Shown here: piece after piece, positions 61,592-64,000 of the stretch | Position numbering within the stretch: position 1 is the first letter of the stretch | Layout of the letters: each line of letters starts with the position of its first letter | Origin: Herbiconiux ginsengi | GTDB taxonomy: Bacteria > Actinomycetota > Actinomycetes > Actinomycetales > Microbacteriaceae | Reading direction: 5' to 3' | NCBI RefSeq assembly: GCF_900107435.1 | Contig: NZ_FNPZ01000004.1 | Coordinates: forward strand, 1 to 64,000 | Length of the DNA stretch: 64,000 bases | Made by a program: the position numbers and the translations under genes | The notes under the pieces: generated by a model | The model's input: the letters and a program-made list of their open reading frames with translations, nothing else | The model's database searches: none | What the model was told of the DNA's origin: nothing

Positions 61592-62436
61592 GCGGCCCGG
61601 GGCAGGCTGCACCGGTGCAGCGTCGCTGCGCCCAGGATGAAGAGGTCGCGACGGTGCTCGACGCCGTCGGGGTTCGCCGGGTCGAGCAGCCACTCCAGCG
61701 TCTCGATGTCCTCCTCGGAGAGGTATCTCCGCGTGGCGCCGGTGAGCAGCCGCAGGAGGGTGTTGCGGATGTGCGCCCGCGCATCGTCGGCGACCGGGGC
61801 CGGCACGTCCCAGAGAAAGCTCATCGTCTCCTCCACGACGAGTCCGGCGCGTTCGAGCACCACGTTCCAGCCGTAGCGGGACGTGACCGGATGGTCGAGC
61901 TCGGCGCGCATCCCGGCGTATCGGATGGCCTGTGCCATCACCAGCCGATGCATCAGTCCCGGCGTGCCCCGGCCGAGTTCGAACGGGAGGTAGTGCGTGA
62001 CCAGTCCGCCCTCGCCCACGATCAGCCGGCCGCCGGGCGCGAGCCGGGCGGCGAGCCGGCGCAGGCCGTCGACCTGATCGGGCAGATGCCGCACCATCTG
62101 CCGGGAGACGACGAGATCGAACGGGCCGGGCTGGCTCTCCGGGTCGAGGACATCGCCGTGCTCGATCAGCACCCGGTCGCCGAGTGCGAGGGTGGTCACC
62201 AGGGAGCGCGCGGCGTCGAGCGATTCCTCGTCGTGGTCGGCCCCCACGATGTGTGCCATGGGGGCGATATCGGCCAGGTAGGGCAGGAAGCCCCCGGGCC
62301 CGCAGCCGATGTCGAGGATGGTGCTGTGCGGTTGCGGGGCGATCCACTCCGCCATGGCCGCGTACTGCCCGGCCGACAGGTGGTCGGTCGCCTGGATCTG
62401 GGAAACCCAGCCGCTGTCGTGTCGCACGATGACCAC
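61579..62436 (-). CDS. SAM-dependent methyltransferase, class I
   Basis: 285 residues. Motif I ILDIGCGPGGFLPYL (about 41-55), motif II/III with HGDVLDPESQPGPFDLV and ARLAPGGRLIVGEGG; a helical C-terminal part. GTG at 62436 with AGGAG five bases before. Small-molecule methylation is likely, target unknown. It diverges from the radical SAM gene; the 79 bp between them hold the LexA-like box. Confidence 0.83.
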   Translation of the reverse strand: MVIVRHDSGWVSQIQATDHLSAGQYAAMAEWIAPQPHSTILDIGCGPGGFLPYLADIAPMAHIVGADHDEESLDAARSLVTTLALGDRVLIEHGDVLDPESQPGPFDLVVSRQMVRHLPDQVDGLRRLAARLAPGGRLIVGEGGLVTHYLPFELGRGTPGLMHRLVMAQAIRYAGMRAELDHPVTSRYGWNVVLERAGLVVEETMSFLWDVPAPVADDARAHIRNTLLRLLTGATRRYLSEEDIETLEWLLDPANPDGVEHRRDLFILGAATLHRCSLPRAAYAS

Positions 62437-62491
62437 CGCCTCTCCTGACGCGTGTGGTTACATTGTGGCCCCATCCGCACTTGACCGATAT

Positions 62492-62507
62492 TCGAATGTA
62501 TGTTCGA
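62492..62507. promoter_or_regulatory. LexA (SOS) box before the Rv2578c-like gene
   Basis: TCGAATGTATGTTCGA matches the actinobacterial SOS box TCGAAC-N4-GTTCGA at 11 of 12 fixed positions. It ends eight bases before the ATG at 62516 and overlaps the likely -10 region (TTGACC at 62481 as -35). Confidence 0.7.
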
Positions 62508-62515
62508 ATCTCTTC

Positions 62516-63574
62516 ATGCGCTGGAACGGACAGACCCTCGACACCGAAGCGCCCTCGACGTTGCCCGGGCTCGCGCGGCTGAACAATCTCGTGCGGTCGG
62601 TGCAGACGCCGGAGTTCGCGGGCATCACCTTTCACGAGGTGCTCGCGAAGAGCGCACTCAACCACGTGTCCGGAGCCAGCAAGGTGATGCCTTTCGCCTG
62701 GACGATCAATCCCTATCGCGGCTGCTCGCACGCCTGCGTCTACTGCTTCGCCCGGCCCACCCACGGCTATCTCGAACTCGACGCCGGGAAGGACTTCGAT
62801 CAGCAGATCGTGGTGAAGGTGAACGTCGGCGAGGTGCTCACCCGCGAGGTCACACGAAAGTCGTGGCAGCACCCGTCGGTCGCGCTCGGCACCAACACCG
62901 ATCCCTACCAGCGGGCCGAGGGGCGGTATGCGCTGATGCCGTCGATCATCGAGGCGCTCGCCGGGTCGGGCACACCGTTCTCCATCCTCACCAAGGGCTC
63001 TCTGCTGCGGCGCGATCTGGGGTTGATCGCGTCGGCCGCCGAGGTCGTGCCGGTGAGCATCGCGATGTCGATCGCGGTCTACGACGACGAGTTGCAGCAG
63101 TCGATCGAGCCCGGCACCCCGAGCACCAAGGCGAGGCTGGCCACGGTCACGGCGGTGCGCGAGAAGGGTCTCGAGTGCCAGGTGTTCCTGATGCCGATCC
63201 TGCCGCTGCTCACCGACTCGGTGGAGCATCTCGACCGGGCGCTCGCCCGGGTGGCAGAAGCCGGGGCGTCGAGCATCGTCTATTCGGCGCTCCATCTCAA
63301 GCCGGGTGTGAAGGAGTGGTTCATGGCCTGGCTCAGCCGCGAGCATCCGGAGCTCGTGTCGGCCTATGCGCGCATCTACGCGAAGGGAACCTATGCGCCG
63401 AAGGAATACCGAGAGTGGCTCTCCGAACGGATGCGGCCGCTGGTGCGCAAGCACGGGCTCAACCGCAGCCGGCCGTCGGGTGTCACCGGGGGAGTGGCCC
63501 CGCCGGGGCGGCTCGACAAGCCGGTGGGCCCGAGTTTCGGGCCGGTGGGCGACAGCCAGCCGATGCTGTTCTGA
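62516..63574 (+). CDS. Rv2578c-family radical SAM protein
   Basis: 352 residues. The iron-sulfur motif is Cys70-x3-Cys74-x2-Cys77 (GCSHACVYCFARPTH); the barrel continues to about residue 290. ATG at 62516 is the start because the conserved part begins at once (MRWNGQ) and no protein-like sequence precedes it. The family is found across actinobacteria, its reaction is unknown. The mycobacterial homologue is listed among LexA-controlled genes (established knowledge), and the SOS box here agrees. Confidence 0.88.
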   Translation: MRWNGQTLDTEAPSTLPGLARLNNLVRSVQTPEFAGITFHEVLAKSALNHVSGASKVMPFAWTINPYRGCSHACVYCFARPTHGYLELDAGKDFDQQIVVKVNVGEVLTREVTRKSWQHPSVALGTNTDPYQRAEGRYALMPSIIEALAGSGTPFSILTKGSLLRRDLGLIASAAEVVPVSIAMSIAVYDDELQQSIEPGTPSTKARLATVTAVREKGLECQVFLMPILPLLTDSVEHLDRALARVAEAGASSIVYSALHLKPGVKEWFMAWLSREHPELVSAYARIYAKGTYAPKEYREWLSERMRPLVRKHGLNRSRPSGVTGGVAPPGRLDKPVGPSFGPVGDSQPMLF

Positions 63575-63584
63575 TGAGCGTCGT

Positions 63585-63672
63585 CAGAAAAGAAGAAGAC
63601 CGGCCGCGGGATGGGGAACCAACGGCCGGTCAGGCGACCGATCGCGAGGATGGGGAATCTGCGATCGGTCTG
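63585..63672 (-). ncRNA. Probable 6C small RNA
   Basis: Reading leftward: a perfect 10-bp hairpin (63636-63645 with 63661-63670) and a 9-bp hairpin (63598-63606 with 63623-63631), both with the loop motif TTCCCCATCC, six cytosines each, followed by TTCTTCTTTTCTG as terminator. Two C-rich loops plus terminator is the layout of the actinobacterial 6C RNA, which pairs with G-rich mRNA sites. Confidence 0.62.
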
Positions 63673-63796
63673 CAATTCGGGTGAACTGATGACTCAATGG
63701 TGCGCTGCGAACGGGTACAACTGTGGCGAAACCCGGTCAATTCACCCTCCGGGTCACCCTCGACCGAGGCATGGAGAAGGGGCATAAGGTATTCGG

Positions 63797-64000
63797 GTGG
63801 CGAAACTGTATTTCCGGTTCGGGGCGATGAACAGCGGCAAGAGCACCGCGATGCTGCAGGCCGCCTACAACTACGAGGAGCGCGGTCAGCAGGTGCTCAT
63901 CGCGAAGCCCGCGATCGACACCAAAGGCGACATGCAGATCGTCTCGCGCCTGGGGGTCACTCGCGACGCCGACTTCCTGATCGCGCCCGACACCGACGTG
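63797..64000 (+). CDS. tdk: Thymidine kinase, 3' partial
   Basis: The first 68 codons are visible; the gene runs off the right edge. MAKLYFRFGAMNSGKST carries the P-loop GAMNSGKST of type II thymidine kinases, which phosphorylate thymidine in the dNTP salvage pathway, and VLIAKPAIDTKGD follows as expected. GTG at 63797 with AAGG seven bases before. The start of the family is reached at once, so the start codon is secure. Confidence 0.9.
   Translation, partial: MAKLYFRFGAMNSGKSTAMLQAAYNYEERGQQVLIAKPAIDTKGDMQIVSRLGVTRDADFLIAPDTDV

Noticed and set aside
61160-63454. Open frame of 764 codons on the minus strand
   Set aside because: It runs across the VOC, methyltransferase and radical SAM genes in a wrong frame and shows only arginine-rich low-complexity sequence.

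Overview
The window is high-GC DNA from an actinobacterium, most likely a member of the Microbacteriaceae. This rests on codon use, frequent GTG/TTG starts, a mycobacterial-type LexA box next to an Rv2578c-type radical SAM gene, a 13E12/DUF222 HNH protein, CWB2 cell-wall repeats, DUF4012, mqo and many Tat-exported proteins. No rRNA, tRNA, CRISPR array, transposase or phage gene was found.

Layout. (1) 0-15.9 kb is a surface-polysaccharide locus: a truncated multidomain glycoside hydrolase, a flippase-like and a Wzy-like membrane protein, four glycosyltransferases, an acyltransferase, a Gfo/Idh/MocA oxidoreductase, and the sugar-nucleotide genes rfbB and ugd. (2) 16-23.4 kb carries mqo, a DUF4012 protein, two Tat-exported proteins (one a beta-helix), a VanZ-like protein and a divergent pair of small genes (ribbon-helix-helix and zinc-ribbon). 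(3) 23.6-34.8 kb and 49.9-55.4 kb hold related accessory cassettes. (4) 35-49.6 kb is a mixed region: AraC/monooxygenase pair, DUF305 and DUF6153-like proteins, membrane proteins, a LuxR protein with two HTH domains, the HNH protein and a 1255-residue hydrolase with CWB2 repeats. Sequence remnants lie at 34.7-35.2 and 38.1-38.9 kb. (5) 55.4-64 kb holds a histidine kinase with a degenerate partner, a TetR-controlled acyltransferase/ThiF pair, a methyltransferase, a VOC protein, the radical SAM gene, a probable 6C RNA and the start of tdk.

The most unusual content is the accessory cassette family. It consists of ~510-555-residue regulators with a LuxR HTH (three intact copies plus one decayed), AraC regulators, Tat-exported proteins with an Ig-like domain and a propeller-like repeat domain containing exactly two cysteines (the second is the last residue), MauE-thioredoxin fusion membrane proteins, an M23 peptidase, a stand-alone TatA-like protein, and three 45-48-residue single-helix proteins all ending in Gln-Pro. 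Each of these tiny genes is preceded by a strong hairpin leader; two of the hairpins are clearly homologous. My inference is a regulated export and disulfide-maturation system for a cell-surface propeller protein. I cannot name it.
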